From positions 186,001 to 250,000 of the forward strand of contig NZ_CP023701.1 of the NCBI RefSeq assembly GCF_008704535.1: DNA of 64,000 nt, read 5' to 3'. Below are positions 52,480-60,948 of this stretch, in pieces. This DNA comes from Streptomyces subrutilus (GTDB taxonomy: Bacteria; Actinomycetota; Actinomycetes; Streptomycetales; Streptomycetaceae). Every line of letters starts with the position of its first letter. The first letter of the stretch is position 1. The translations under genes were made by a program, and so were the position numbers. Below the pieces are notes generated by a model. The model was not told the DNA's origin and did no database searches. It worked only from the letters and a program-made list of their open reading frames with translations.

Positions 52480-53075
52480 CTAGCCGATTCCGATGAGCAG
52501 CGTCCCTTCGTCGACGGCAGAGGCGGCCATGTCCAGGGCGAGCTCCTCGTTGTCGCCCTTCGTAACGGTTGGCCGCGGCCAGAGCGGCCGCAGCACCACC
52601 AGGCCCGGACGGCCAGCCCGGCGGGCGCCCCCAGGGTGCCGGTGGCGAGCGGTACGGAGCGCTCCTCGCGGAGGTCGGCCGACCCGTTCCCCGTGGCGTG
52701 GGCGGTGAGGGTGTCGAGGAGCCGGTCACTCGGTCTTGGCCGGACTGGCGGAGCGCCGCGAGCGCGGGGGTTCGGAAAGCGGGCGCGCACTGTCGTCTGA
52801 CCCGGGTGTGGTGCGGCGGGTCGAGTCCGAGCAGGCTGGGCTCGTCCAGGTCGGCGGACGTCATCCGCGGTCCGCCCGGCGCGAGCAGGCCGCGGCGGCT
52901 GAGCCGGGGGGCGCGCAGGGCCTGGGCGACGGCGGCGTGGCGGACGGCGAGATGCGCGGGGTGGCTGCAGTGCATCCGTACGCGCGTCATCCGGTCGTGG
53001 TCGAGGAGGTCGAGGTGGGGCACGGGCGCGAGGCAGGTGCTCGCGCGGGAACGGGCAGGCGAGCATCAGGCCCCC
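52480..53075 (-). pseudogene. cytochrome P450 remnant
   Basis: The N-terminal third of a P450: DRMTRVRMHCSHPAHLAVRH, AALRAPRLSRRG-type text and EPSLLGLDPPHHTRVRRQCA, the conserved D-P-P-x-H-x-R-x-R helix C motif that meets the haem propionates. The I-helix, ExxR and Cys haem loop are missing. The rest down to the TAG at 52480 (LDMAASAVDEGTLLIGIG) is out of frame and I cannot place it. Same strand as the GMC and AKR remnants. Confidence 0.7.
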
Positions 53076-53333
53076 TCGGACCGCGGCCGGCCCCCGGCAG
53101 AGGGGTCGGCGGCGTCCGGGGGCGGTGGTTCCGAACGGGTCCTGGGTGGAGAGGTGTGTGCGGCGGGGGTTGGCGCTCGGGTGACCGCACCACTGTCGCC
53201 CTCTGCGGGAGTCTGACTCAGGCACCCGTCGCCGCTGATACGACGGCGGTCGCCGCATCGACCAGGGCCCGACCCGATCCGCACCCTCGGACGGTCGGGC
53301 CCTGTCGCGCCCGTGAGGGGCGTGGCGCAGGGG

Positions 53334-53573
53334 TCACATGTCCCCGTGCGGTTCGTCGGCGCTTTCGTACCGGGCCAGGGCCTGCCCCAGGCCGAACCAG
53401 GTCGCCGGCCAGGTGGCGATGAAGATCCCCCACCGGTCTGCCCGGTCGATGCCCGCCGGTTCCACCTTCATCGACGTCACCCATGAGGCGACGGACAGAC
53501 CGATGGTCAGGCAGGCGATGGTGTTCGCATGCTCACTGCGCAGACCCTTGTCGTGCAACAACTTGACGATCAT
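53334..53573 (-). CDS. small membrane protein
   Basis: A 79-aa protein of unknown function. It has two likely membrane segments (ANTIACLTIGLSVASWVTS and WGIFIATWPATWFGLGQAL) joined by a short polar loop. A good ribosome site (GAGGAGC) lies 5-6 nt before the ATG, and the reading looks conserved in style with streptomycete proteins. It opens the stress-type region. It is not related to the broken genes to its left. Confidence 0.72.
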   Translation of the reverse strand: MIVKLLHDKGLRSEHANTIACLTIGLSVASWVTSMKVEPAGIDRADRWGIFIATWPATWFGLGQALARYESADEPHGDM

Positions 53574-53724
53574 GGCGCTCCTCGCGGATCGACGACGGAA
53601 CCTCCACCGTCACCCAGACGCCCGCCTCGCGCATCCCGGGCACCAGCCCCGAGGGTGCGGACGGGGCCCTTCAGGCTCCCGCGCGAAGGCGGACGTCACG
53701 CGGTGAGGCGCCACCCGGCGCGAG

Positions 53725-54150
53725 CTATCGTCCGGCTTCGGCTGCCTCGACGGCGGCCTTGATACCCTCCAGGGCTTCTGTGAGCCCTTCGTCGACCTGG
53801 GCGCCTTCGACGCGCTCGGTGTGCAGTTCCACCGAGAGCCGTGAGTGCTCCGGGTCGTCTCCGGCGGCGACGTGCAGCCGGCCGCGATAGTCGTGCGGGC
53901 CCGGCGCGCCCCACTCCAGGGACGTGCCCTCTTGCAGCACGCGGATCCACGCCTCGCTCTTGACGTCCTGCTCGGGCTCGCCGGGCGGTTCGATGTGCGC
54001 GGTGACGGTGACCTTGTCGCCGTCGTGCGGCCTGGCCGAGGTCAGCCGCGGCATGTAGGCGGGGAGGTTCTGTACGTCGGCGAGGTAGCCGAACAGCGTG
54101 GCCGGGGGTACCGCCACGGTGATCGCAGTGTCGTAGTCACCCATGTGCAT
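53725..54150 (-). CDS. SRPBCC (START-like) family protein
   Basis: A 141-aa ligand-pocket protein. It reads DYDTAITVAVPPATLFGYLA, DVQNLPAYMPRLTSA and LSVELHTERVEGAQVDEGL, the usual polyketide-cyclase/dehydratase-like SRPBCC fold. The ATG at 54150 follows AGGGAA with 5 nt spacing; the ATG at 54144 is the alternative. There are no catalytic residues that point to a reaction. Related proteins appear in stress and sporulation contexts. It sits alone in its direction with gaps on both sides. Confidence 0.85.
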   Translation of the reverse strand: MHMGDYDTAITVAVPPATLFGYLADVQNLPAYMPRLTSARPHDGDKVTVTAHIEPPGEPEQDVKSEAWIRVLQEGTSLEWGAPGPHDYRGRLHVAAGDDPEHSRLSVELHTERVEGAQVDEGLTEALEGIKAAVEAAEAGR

Positions 54151-54716
54151 CCCGTTCCCTGCGACCGCGAGACGCAAAACGGTACGGACCCGTGCCGGCG
54201 ATTCCGCGACACCCACCGGCGGCACCGCACCCGGCCTCGTTCCAGGGGTGGCGCGGTCAGGCCGGCAGGGATAGCGGGCCAGCGAAGTAGACCCGTCTGG
54301 CGCAGCTCCCGCAGGGTCGTGTGTCCGGAGCGAGGCGTGCGGTTGCCGGGGCGGGCTGACGGCGACCCCGCCGCCGGGCGCGGCAGCGGGACCGTCACAC
54401 GGATACCGGCCCGGGATGGACGAGCAGGTGGGCACCCTGTCATCGCCCTCGACGTCCGCGGCGGCCCGACGTCACGCCGATTGGGCCGTTCAGGTGCACA
54501 GACGGCTCTCGGGCCCGTCGTGATCGCCGTCGCTCTCCTCGTTGAAGACGAGCGCGACCGCGACGACTCTTAGGCGAGCGCGGAACCCACGCACGCAGAA
54601 CTCAGCCGGGCCCGTGGCCATCGGCTGAGCGTTGACCGCTGCACCGTCCCCCAGGCCGATGCCGTCCTCTCGCAGCACACCAAGCTCGCCGTCAGAACCG
54701 GGAGGACGCGGGGCAT
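54151..54716. other. gene-free stretch
   Basis: About 570 bases with no supported gene. A short inverted repeat CTCAGCCG (54601-54608) and CGGCTGAG (54622-54629) is present. A 43-codon frame (54490-54621 reverse) is too weak to call. Confidence 0.5.
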
Positions 54717-54760
54717 GCCGCTGGCCGGTTCCCCATCCGGATGGGGAACCGGCCAGCGGC
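54717..54760. terminator. 44-bp perfect palindrome, probable terminator
   Basis: Twenty-two bases beginning GCCGCTGGCCGG are followed directly by their exact reverse complement, with no spacer. It lies 35 bases past the small hydrophobic gene stop on the minus strand. It would form a very strong hairpin in RNA. Confidence 0.85.
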
Positions 54761-54794
54761 GCGCAGTGTCTGAACTGCGGTTGTTGCTGTTCGG

Positions 54795-54956
54795 CTACCA
54801 GCGGTACCAACGGCCGCTGCCGCCCTTGGGACGGGCGACGAAACCGATGAGCCACAGGATCAGGACCGCGATGGCGACCCACCAGAGAATCTTCACCGCG
54901 AAACCCGCGCCGAAGAGGATCAGGGCCAGCAGAAGAACGAGAAGCAGGGGAACCAT
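54795..54956 (-). CDS. 53-aa hydrophobic peptide
   Basis: A very short membrane protein: MVPLLLVLLLALILFGAGFA followed by a second hydrophobic run (ILWWVAIAVLILWLIGFVA) and a polar end KGGSGRWYRW. A perfect ribosome site GGAGG lies 8 nt before the ATG at 54956, which decides this start over longer frames. Similar tiny hydrophobic proteins are common in Streptomyces and often stress-linked; function is unknown. It is divergent from the sigma factor gene. Confidence 0.85.
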   Translation of the reverse strand: MVPLLLVLLLALILFGAGFAVKILWWVAIAVLILWLIGFVARPKGGSGRWYRW

Positions 54957-55018
54957 AGTTATTACCTCCGAGACACCGTGTGCCCGGCGACACAGCAGGC
55001 ATGCATTGGATCTTATGT

Positions 55019-55043
55019 GTTTCTTATTCCGACAGGCGGGCAC
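55019..55043 (+). promoter_or_regulatory. SigB/SigF-type promoter candidate
   Basis: GTTT-N15-GGGCAC, close to the actinobacterial SigB-type consensus GNNTN14-16GGGTAC/T. It points toward the sigma factor gene 240 bases downstream and could mean autoregulation. Confidence 0.4.
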
Positions 55044-55285
55044 GAGGCCGGATCATCGACCTCTCGCTTCAGCACCTTCGACAGCATGGATGCCGCGCGA
55101 GATTGAGGTGCGAATCTACCCGTATGTAGCGGTATGGCATGCACGTACAGCACGACGTAGGAAATGGATTTCACGCATTGCTTGACGGGTGTGCAGGGGA
55201 AGGGTGATGCTCTGTGCGCGGCCACCCAGGACGCGATGCCGGGGAAGTCCCCCGGCGGCGGAGCCGAGCCCTCAGGGAGTTGAAA

Positions 55286-56161
55286 GTGAACATCCTCGCC
55301 ACGCAGCGGTCGACCGGTACGACGCGGGAGCACGAGGCCGCGCCCGGGCCCGTGGCTCCGCTACCGCGGGTCGCCAATGCCCGCGAGGTGGCCCCGGGTG
55401 ACGCCCGCGCCCTGTCGAAGGTCTTCTTCGAGCGGCTGCGCAGTCTGGAGGAAGGCACTCCGGAGCGGCAGTACGTCCGCAACACCCTGATCGAGATGAA
55501 CCTGTCCCTGGTCCAGTTCGCCGTGCGCCGCTTCCGCAACCGCACCGACGGCACGGACATGGAGGATGTCATCCAGGTCGGGACGATCGGCCTCATCAAG
55601 GCCATCGACCGCTTCGACCCGGCCCTGGGCAACGAGTTCGCCACCCTGGCCCTCCCCTACATCACCGGGGAGATCAAGCGGCACTTCCGCGACACGACGT
55701 GGGCGGTCCACGTCCCGCGGCGCCTGCAGGAGCTGCGCCTTCAGCTGGCTCGTGGCAACGAGGATCTCAGCGCGGCCCTCGACCGGGCGCCGACGGTCAA
55801 GGAGCTGGCGGCCCATCTGAAGCTGACCGAGGACGAGGTGGTCGAGGGGCTGGTCGCCGCCGCCGGCCACTCCAGCCAGTCCCTCGACCACGAGTCCGAC
55901 GACTCCGACAGCAACCCCCGACCTCTGGCCGAGGTCCTCGGCGCCGACGACTCCGCTATGGAACTCTTCGAAGACCTCCACACTCTCGCTCCTCTCTTGG
56001 AACGCCTTGAGGGACGCGAGAGGCTCATCCTGCAGATGCGCTTCGGCCAGGAGATGACGCAGGCCCAGATCGGCGAGCGCCTGGGAGTCTCTCAGATGCA
56101 GGTCTCGCGGATCCTCGCCCGCACCCTCGCCCGTCTCCGCGAAGGCATGCTCGCCGCTTGA
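55286..56161 (+). CDS. SigB/SigF-family RNA polymerase sigma factor
   Basis: A 291-aa alternative sigma factor. The start is GTG at 55286 with AGGGAG 6 nt upstream. Region 2 has NLSLVQFAVRRFRNRTDGTD, DVIQVGTIGLIKAIDRFDP and the DNA-melting FATLALPYITGEIKRHFRD. Region 3 is APTVKELAAHLKLTEDEVVE; region 4 is GRERLILQMRFGQEMTQAQI and GERLGVSQMQVSRILARTL. It is of the SigF/SigG/SigB class controlled by anti-sigma kinases and STAS proteins. No anti-sigma gene is adjacent. The stress-type neighbours may belong to its regulon. Confidence 0.93.
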   Translation: MNILATQRSTGTTREHEAAPGPVAPLPRVANAREVAPGDARALSKVFFERLRSLEEGTPERQYVRNTLIEMNLSLVQFAVRRFRNRTDGTDMEDVIQVGTIGLIKAIDRFDPALGNEFATLALPYITGEIKRHFRDTTWAVHVPRRLQELRLQLARGNEDLSAALDRAPTVKELAAHLKLTEDEVVEGLVAAAGHSSQSLDHESDDSDSNPRPLAEVLGADDSAMELFEDLHTLAPLLERLEGRERLILQMRFGQEMTQAQIGERLGVSQMQVSRILARTLARLREGMLAA

Positions 56162-56202
56162 GAGAGGGGGCGCCCGTTCCGCGCCAAGTCCGTCGACATC
56201 CG

Positions 56203-56229
56203 TGAGCCCGGCCACCTGGACCGGGCTCA
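56203..56229. terminator. terminator after the sigma factor gene
   Basis: TGAGCCCGG and CCGGGCTCA form a perfect 9-bp stem with a 9-nt loop. Confidence 0.65.
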
Positions 56230-56755
56230 GGCCGAGGGCCCGGTCGTGCCCCTGCCACGCGGTATCAGTGGGTCGGACGCCAGTGGCCGCCCGGACTCGG
56301 CTGCGGGGCGACACCGGCCAGGTCGAACGTCACCCCTCCCACGCCCACTGGGCCGTACCCGCTCTGACCTGCGGCCTGATCGTCCTTGATGCCCTCGACG
56401 GCGAAGGTGAGCGCCGATGGCGACGGCCCAGACGGGAGTCACCGTCACACCGCGTGCCGGGCCGCGCCACGTCGGCTGGTCCGAACGGCCCGCAGGACCA
56501 CGTAGGCGCCTTGATGACGTGCACCGTTCCGGCGAGGCGCCGACCGCGCACGTCTGGGAGGGCACCCTCCTGTTGTGGGGGCCCGGTCGATCCCGGGTGA
56601 GCCGTCGTACGGGCATTTCGGGTATCGCGCTTGCCCCGGGGTGATCCGGGCAGGTGCGGAGGGAACCACCGTGCCGAGCGTCGCCGCCAGCAGTTCACCC
56701 ACCGGGTGAAGGCATCCTCAGTGTGGGCGCCGCCGCACCGTTCTGGAGGTTTCGC
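56230..56755. other. gene-free stretch
   Basis: About 525 bases between the sigma factor terminator and the transaldolase. No frame has both a start and a recognisable domain. TGGAGG at 56744-56749 is the transaldolase ribosome site. Confidence 0.5.
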
Positions 56756-58420
56756 ATGTCCCTCTCAACCGGCTCCGGCCCGCTCGCCGACCTGTCCGCG
56801 GCCGGGGTGTCCATCTGGCTCGACGACCTCTCTCGTGAACTTCTCGCAGGTGGGGAGCTCAGGAAGCTGATGGCGGACAAGCACGTCGTAGGGGTCACCA
56901 CGAACCCCACGATCTTCGCCTCCGCCCTGTCGAAGGGGGACCGGTACGCCGAGCAGCTGCGCCGGCTCGGCACCGCGGGTGCCGGCGTCGACGAGGCGGT
57001 CTTCTCCCTGACCACCGACGACGTACGGGACGCCTGCGCCACCCTCGCGCCGGTCTACGAGCGCAGCGGCGGAATCGACGGACGGGTCTCCATCGAGGTG
57101 GACCCGCGGCTCGCGCGGGACGCCGACGCCACCACGGCCATGGCCCGCAAGCTCTGGGACGCAGTCGGCCAGCCGAATCTGTTCATCAAGATTCCCGCCA
57201 CCCGCGAGGGACTGAAAGCGATCACCGCCGTCATCGCCGAGGGCATCAGCGTCAACGTCACGCTGATCTTTTCGCTGGACCGCTACCGCGACGTGATGGG
57301 CGCCTACCAGAGCGGCCTGGAGCAGGCGCAGGCCGCCGGACACGATCTGGCGCACATCCACTCGGTCGCCTCGTTCTTCGTCTCCCGGGTCGACACCGAA
57401 GTCGACCGCCGCCTCGATGCGATCGGCACCCCCGAGGCCCGTCGACTCAAGGGCAAGGCCGCGATCGCCAACGCCCGGCTGGCGTTCCAGGCGTACGAGC
57501 AGATGCTCCTCGACCCGCGTTGGCAGCGCCTCAGCGCGGCCGGCGCGCGCATGCAGCGTCCGCTGTGGGCGTCCACCGGAGTCAAGGACCCGTCCTATCC
57601 CGACACGATGTACGTCAGTGAACTCGCCATCGCCGGCACCGTGAACACCATGCCGAGGACCACCTTGGAGGCGTTCGCAGACCACGGCACCCTCCCCGGC
57701 CACGCGCCGACGACGGACGACTTCACGGCTGCCGCCCACCACCTCGAAGCACTGGAACGCGTCGGCGTCGACTTCACGGACGTCACCGACACCCTGGAGC
57801 GCGAGGGCCTGAGCAAGTTCGAAGCCAGCTGGACGGAGCTGGGCGAGTCGGTGGAGCGCGAAATGCACGCCGAAGTCGGCGACGCGGACGATGCCGTCGG
57901 GGCCCTGGCTGGCGACTCCGAGAGCGCCGAGTTTCTGGCGATCTACCTCAACGACCACTTCACGGGCGCCACCGGCGGCCTGGAGCTGCTGCGCCGGGCC
58001 GCCGGTGCCCGCAAGGACACGGAGGCCGGGGCGACGCTGGGCGCCCTGGCGCAACAGGTCGCCGAGGACCGTGAGGCGCTGGCCCGGATCATGACCGATC
58101 TGGGCGTGGCCACCAGCCAGTCCAAGGCGGCGATGGGCTGGCTGGCCGAGAAGGCGGGCCGGCTCAAGACGAACGGCCGCCTCCTCACCCGCTCCCCGCT
58201 CAGCGACGTCCTGGAAGCGGAGTCCATGTTCCTCGGCGTGCACGGCAAGGCAGCCTGCTGGCGGACCCTGCGCATCCTGGCCGAAACCGACGACCGGCTC
58301 TCCGCCGACCACTTGGACGCACTGCTGGAACGCGCCGAGCAGCAGAGCACCACCCTGGAGCAGCTGCGCTCCGAGGCGGCCGCCCGGACCCTGCGCCCTC
58401 GATCACCGACCGCACGATGA
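56756..58420 (+). CDS. tal: transaldolase fused to a C-terminal helical domain
   Basis: A 554-aa two-part protein. Residues 1 to about 370 are a complete type-2 (actinobacterial) transaldolase: [32 protein letters not shown], the Schiff-base Lys145 in [12 protein letters not shown], and [16 protein letters not shown]. It moves dihydroxyacetone units in the pentose phosphate pathway. Residues about 390-545 are an added helical domain ([20 protein letters not shown], then [20 protein letters not shown] and [20 protein letters not shown]). I know this second part as a stand-alone protein of about 170 aa in streptomycetes, function unknown. The frame is continuous with an acidic linker. The ATG follows TGGAGG. 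Confidence 0.88.
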   Translation: MSLSTGSGPLADLSAAGVSIWLDDLSRELLAGGELRKLMADKHVVGVTTNPTIFASALSKGDRYAEQLRRLGTAGAGVDEAVFSLTTDDVRDACATLAPVYERSGGIDGRVSIEVDPRLARDADATTAMARKLWDAVGQPNLFIKIPATREGLKAITAVIAEGISVNVTLIFSLDRYRDVMGAYQSGLEQAQAAGHDLAHIHSVASFFVSRVDTEVDRRLDAIGTPEARRLKGKAAIANARLAFQAYEQMLLDPRWQRLSAAGARMQRPLWASTGVKDPSYPDTMYVSELAIAGTVNTMPRTTLEAFADHGTLPGHAPTTDDFTAAAHHLEALERVGVDFTDVTDTLEREGLSKFEASWTELGESVEREMHAEVGDADDAVGALAGDSESAEFLAIYLNDHFTGATGGLELLRRAAGARKDTEAGATLGALAQQVAEDREALARIMTDLGVATSQSKAAMGWLAEKAGRLKTNGRLLTRSPLSDVLEAESMFLGVHGKAACWRTLRILAETDDRLSADHLDALLERAEQQSTTLEQLRSEAAARTLRPRSPTAR

Positions 58421-59089
58421 CGGCGGCACGTGGGTGCGCCCGGCACCCTCATCAGCCCACAGCGCTGCACCGATCCGGGACTCGTCGGCGCCGTTCCGTC
58501 GGCATCCGTGCGTGATCGGACACAGGGCAGCAGCCAGTGGTGAGGCCCTCTGGGCATGATCTTCCTGGCAGAGCGGCTCGGCGCGCCCCACAGCCTGATG
58601 GGGATCGGCGCAGGCGGGTATTCGGGCCGCGGGCGGCGCTCTGCGACCCGACTGCCGGCGACGCCAAGGGGCCCCGGTGTGGGTCGGCTCAGCCGGCGCC
58701 CTACGCCCGGGAGACTTCGATGGGTACAAGCACCCGGGCTCGTGGCGTTCTTCGCAGTTCACTGCCTCCGGTCAGCGCAAACGTCCCACCCGCGGAGCGC
58801 CACCCAGGGCGCCTTGCGCGGCCAGCAGCAGGATGTTCGGGTGGGGCAAAGTCCGCAGATCCCGTTCGAGCGCCCGGCACGGTCGGTTCTCCGTCGGTCC
58901 GGGTGGTGTGGTACTCGCGTTTCTGGTCGACCCGGCGGCTGGGCATGAACACTCCGACCTATCGAGCCCGACCGCTCGCGTGCCGGCTTTCCTCGGCGAC
59001 CGTCAGCGTGAGATGCCCGCGCCGGTCCCAGGGCACGACGAGGCGCCCGCCGAGGCGGCACGGTTCGGCGCCGACCGGCTGAGCGGGTG
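58421..59089. other. gene-free stretch
   Basis: About 670 bases with no supported gene. A short minus-strand reading near 59000-59080 (CRLGGRLVVPWDRRGHLTL) faintly recalls a methyltransferase end but is too small to call. Confidence 0.5.
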
Positions 59090-59851
59090 TCACGGTGTGT
59101 GGTCGCGCCCGTCCTGTGGGGAGAAGGTTGCGAGGGCGTCGGCGTCGGTCGCGCGAGCGTGCAGGTAGTAGTCGGCCCATTCGGTGATGTCGGGGTAGGA
59201 GGAGTCCTGGCTGAGCCGGGTGGCTGCGGCCTGGAGGTCGAAGTGCGTGGTGCGGAGTTCGACGCCCGGGCCCAGCAGGGCCCAGTGTGCTCCGGGTCGT
59301 CCGTAGGGCATGCCGATGCTGCCGGGGTTGATCACGAGCCGGCTGTGGGCGAGGCGGACGAACGGCATATGGGTGTGGCCGCAGACCACGGTGCGGATGT
59401 CGGTGTCGAGTTCACTGAAGACTTCCTTCCAGCGGTCGAGTCGGGAGTCGACCAGGACGACCTCCTCGTCGTCGCGCGGGGTGGCATGGCAGAACAGCAC
59501 CTTTCCCAGGCCGTTCAAGGACAGGGAGAGCGATCGTGGAAGCGAGCCGAGGAGGTCGAGATGGTCCTCGCGAAGCTGTTCGGCTGCCCAGGGGGCGATC
59601 GGGTCGGGGATCGTGTCGCGTCGTCCCCGGCGGTATTCGAGGAGTTCGCGGTCGGCGTTGCCGCTGATCCAGATGACGCGGTCGCCGAGGCTGGTCAGCA
59701 GGTCGAGAACCCGAGTCGGTTGCGGGCCGGCGGCGATGTCGCCGGTGACCACGATGTGATCGGCGGCGCCGACGTCTGGTTCGGCGAGTACTGCCTCCAG
59801 AGCAGGCAGGACTCCGTGAATGTCGGACAGAACGGCTACTCGGTTCAGCAT
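59090..59851 (-). CDS. calcineurin-like metallophosphoesterase
   Basis: A 253-aa phosphoesterase of the YfcE/MPP type. All metal motifs are visible: VAVLSDIHGVLPAL (D-x-H), TGDIAAGP (G-D), WISGNADRE (G-N-x-D/E), LFCHATPRDDEEV (H) and VVCGHTHMP (G-H-T/S-H). The ATG at 59851 is chosen over in-frame GTG codons just upstream. The fold hydrolyses phosphodiesters or nucleotides; the substrate is unknown. It is flanked on the upstream side by a broken integrase. Confidence 0.93.
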   Translation of the reverse strand: MLNRVAVLSDIHGVLPALEAVLAEPDVGAADHIVVTGDIAAGPQPTRVLDLLTSLGDRVIWISGNADRELLEYRRGRRDTIPDPIAPWAAEQLREDHLDLLGSLPRSLSLSLNGLGKVLFCHATPRDDEEVVLVDSRLDRWKEVFSELDTDIRTVVCGHTHMPFVRLAHSRLVINPGSIGMPYGRPGAHWALLGPGVELRTTHFDLQAAATRLSQDSSYPDITEWADYYLHARATDADALATFSPQDGRDHTP

Positions 59852-59924
59852 GGTCACCACTGTGGGGTGGAGGCGACCGAGCGGTGTGATCTTTCGCCCG
59901 CCGCGTAGTTCAGGGCGGCCGTTG

Positions 59925-60110
59925 CGCGTGTGTGGCCGCCGGGTGCGTGGTTCTTCCAGGGAGCTCCGGCTTCGGTGGCGATGCGGTGTTCCTCTTGCCG
60001 TGGTAGCCCAGTGCCTGGGCGATGACGGGCACCGGGGCCTGGAGGACGAGCCGGCTGTTGGCCGAGGTGCGGCCGTTCTCGGTCGGGACGCCGATCCCTA
60101 CGCCGAGGCC
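59925..60110 (-). pseudogene. remnant of a recombinase/integrase-type protein
   Basis: A short fragment in two frames: NSRLVLQAPVPVIAQALGYH in one and EEHRIATEAGAPWKNHAPGG in another. These join as V-P-V-I-A-x-A-L-G-Y-H...T-E-A-G-x-x-W-x-x-x-A-P-G-x-H, a sequence style I associate with the ends of actinobacterial integrase-like proteins. The single frameshift and tiny size show decay. The rest of 59852-60948 holds no recognisable gene. Confidence 0.5.
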
Positions 60111-60948
60111 AGGTCGTAGAAATCGCCACCGCCCTCTGCCGGAGCGTCCGGCCCGGAAGGCAGGACGGTGGACAGCAGCAGTAGCTGGGCAGCCGGCGGC
60201 GGCGGGACACGAACGCGCCGCCGCCGCAACCTCGCAGGCGGCCGCCGACCGGCGGTGGACAGCCGGCCGTACCACACTCGGACGGGCAGCCCGGGCAGCC
60301 CGCGCCAGCGGGCGGTATCCGGGCCCGGGGCCGGGCCGGCGCGGCCACCGCACAGCAGAAGGGCGGTAGCGATCCCTGCCCGACCGCCTCAGCCTGGGCG
60401 GGCGGGAGAGGGGACGGAACCCGCTCGTGGAGCAGCTGCCTGACGCACCACGAGCTCCCGATGCCGGCGCTCCCCGTCCACCAGCCCCGGCTGAGCCTCC
60501 ACGATCCCCCCGTTCGCGAGAGGGGACGGACAGACACGTCAACAGGAGATCCTCTCCGCTCTGTGGCGGCCGTTCGGACCGACCTCCGGGACACGGCGGC
60601 CAGCAGTCGGGCTCGAACAGCGCTGGCGGACGCCCTGGACGCCGAGCGGGCGACCGTCACCCCCGTCGGATCCGTCGGACCCGGACCACCCGTGCCTCGC
60701 TCGCCAGAGTCGACCGATCCGAGCCGCACCCTCGGCGCGGGCCGGCGCGCACGCCCGGCCGGGCATGCGCGCTGGTGGGAGGCGTCTCCCGCCGGGAAGA
60801 CCGGGAGGAGAAGACGTCCGGCAGCCCGCGTGGCGGCTGGGCCTACCCGGGGAACGGGTGAGCGGTATCCGGTATCGAAGGGGAGGTTGGCAGTCGTGCC
60901 ATCCGACGTGCTCGCGGAGGATGTGCCGGACGCTCGTTGCCGAAGCAC

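Noticed and set aside
56266..56450. Minus-strand frame with a plausible peptide ending in a stop at about 56266
   Set aside because: It has an upstream stop and no start codon, so it is at best a scrap.
58959..59090. Short minus-strand reading resembling a methyltransferase end
   Set aside because: Only about 25 residues look familiar and no other part of such a gene is present.
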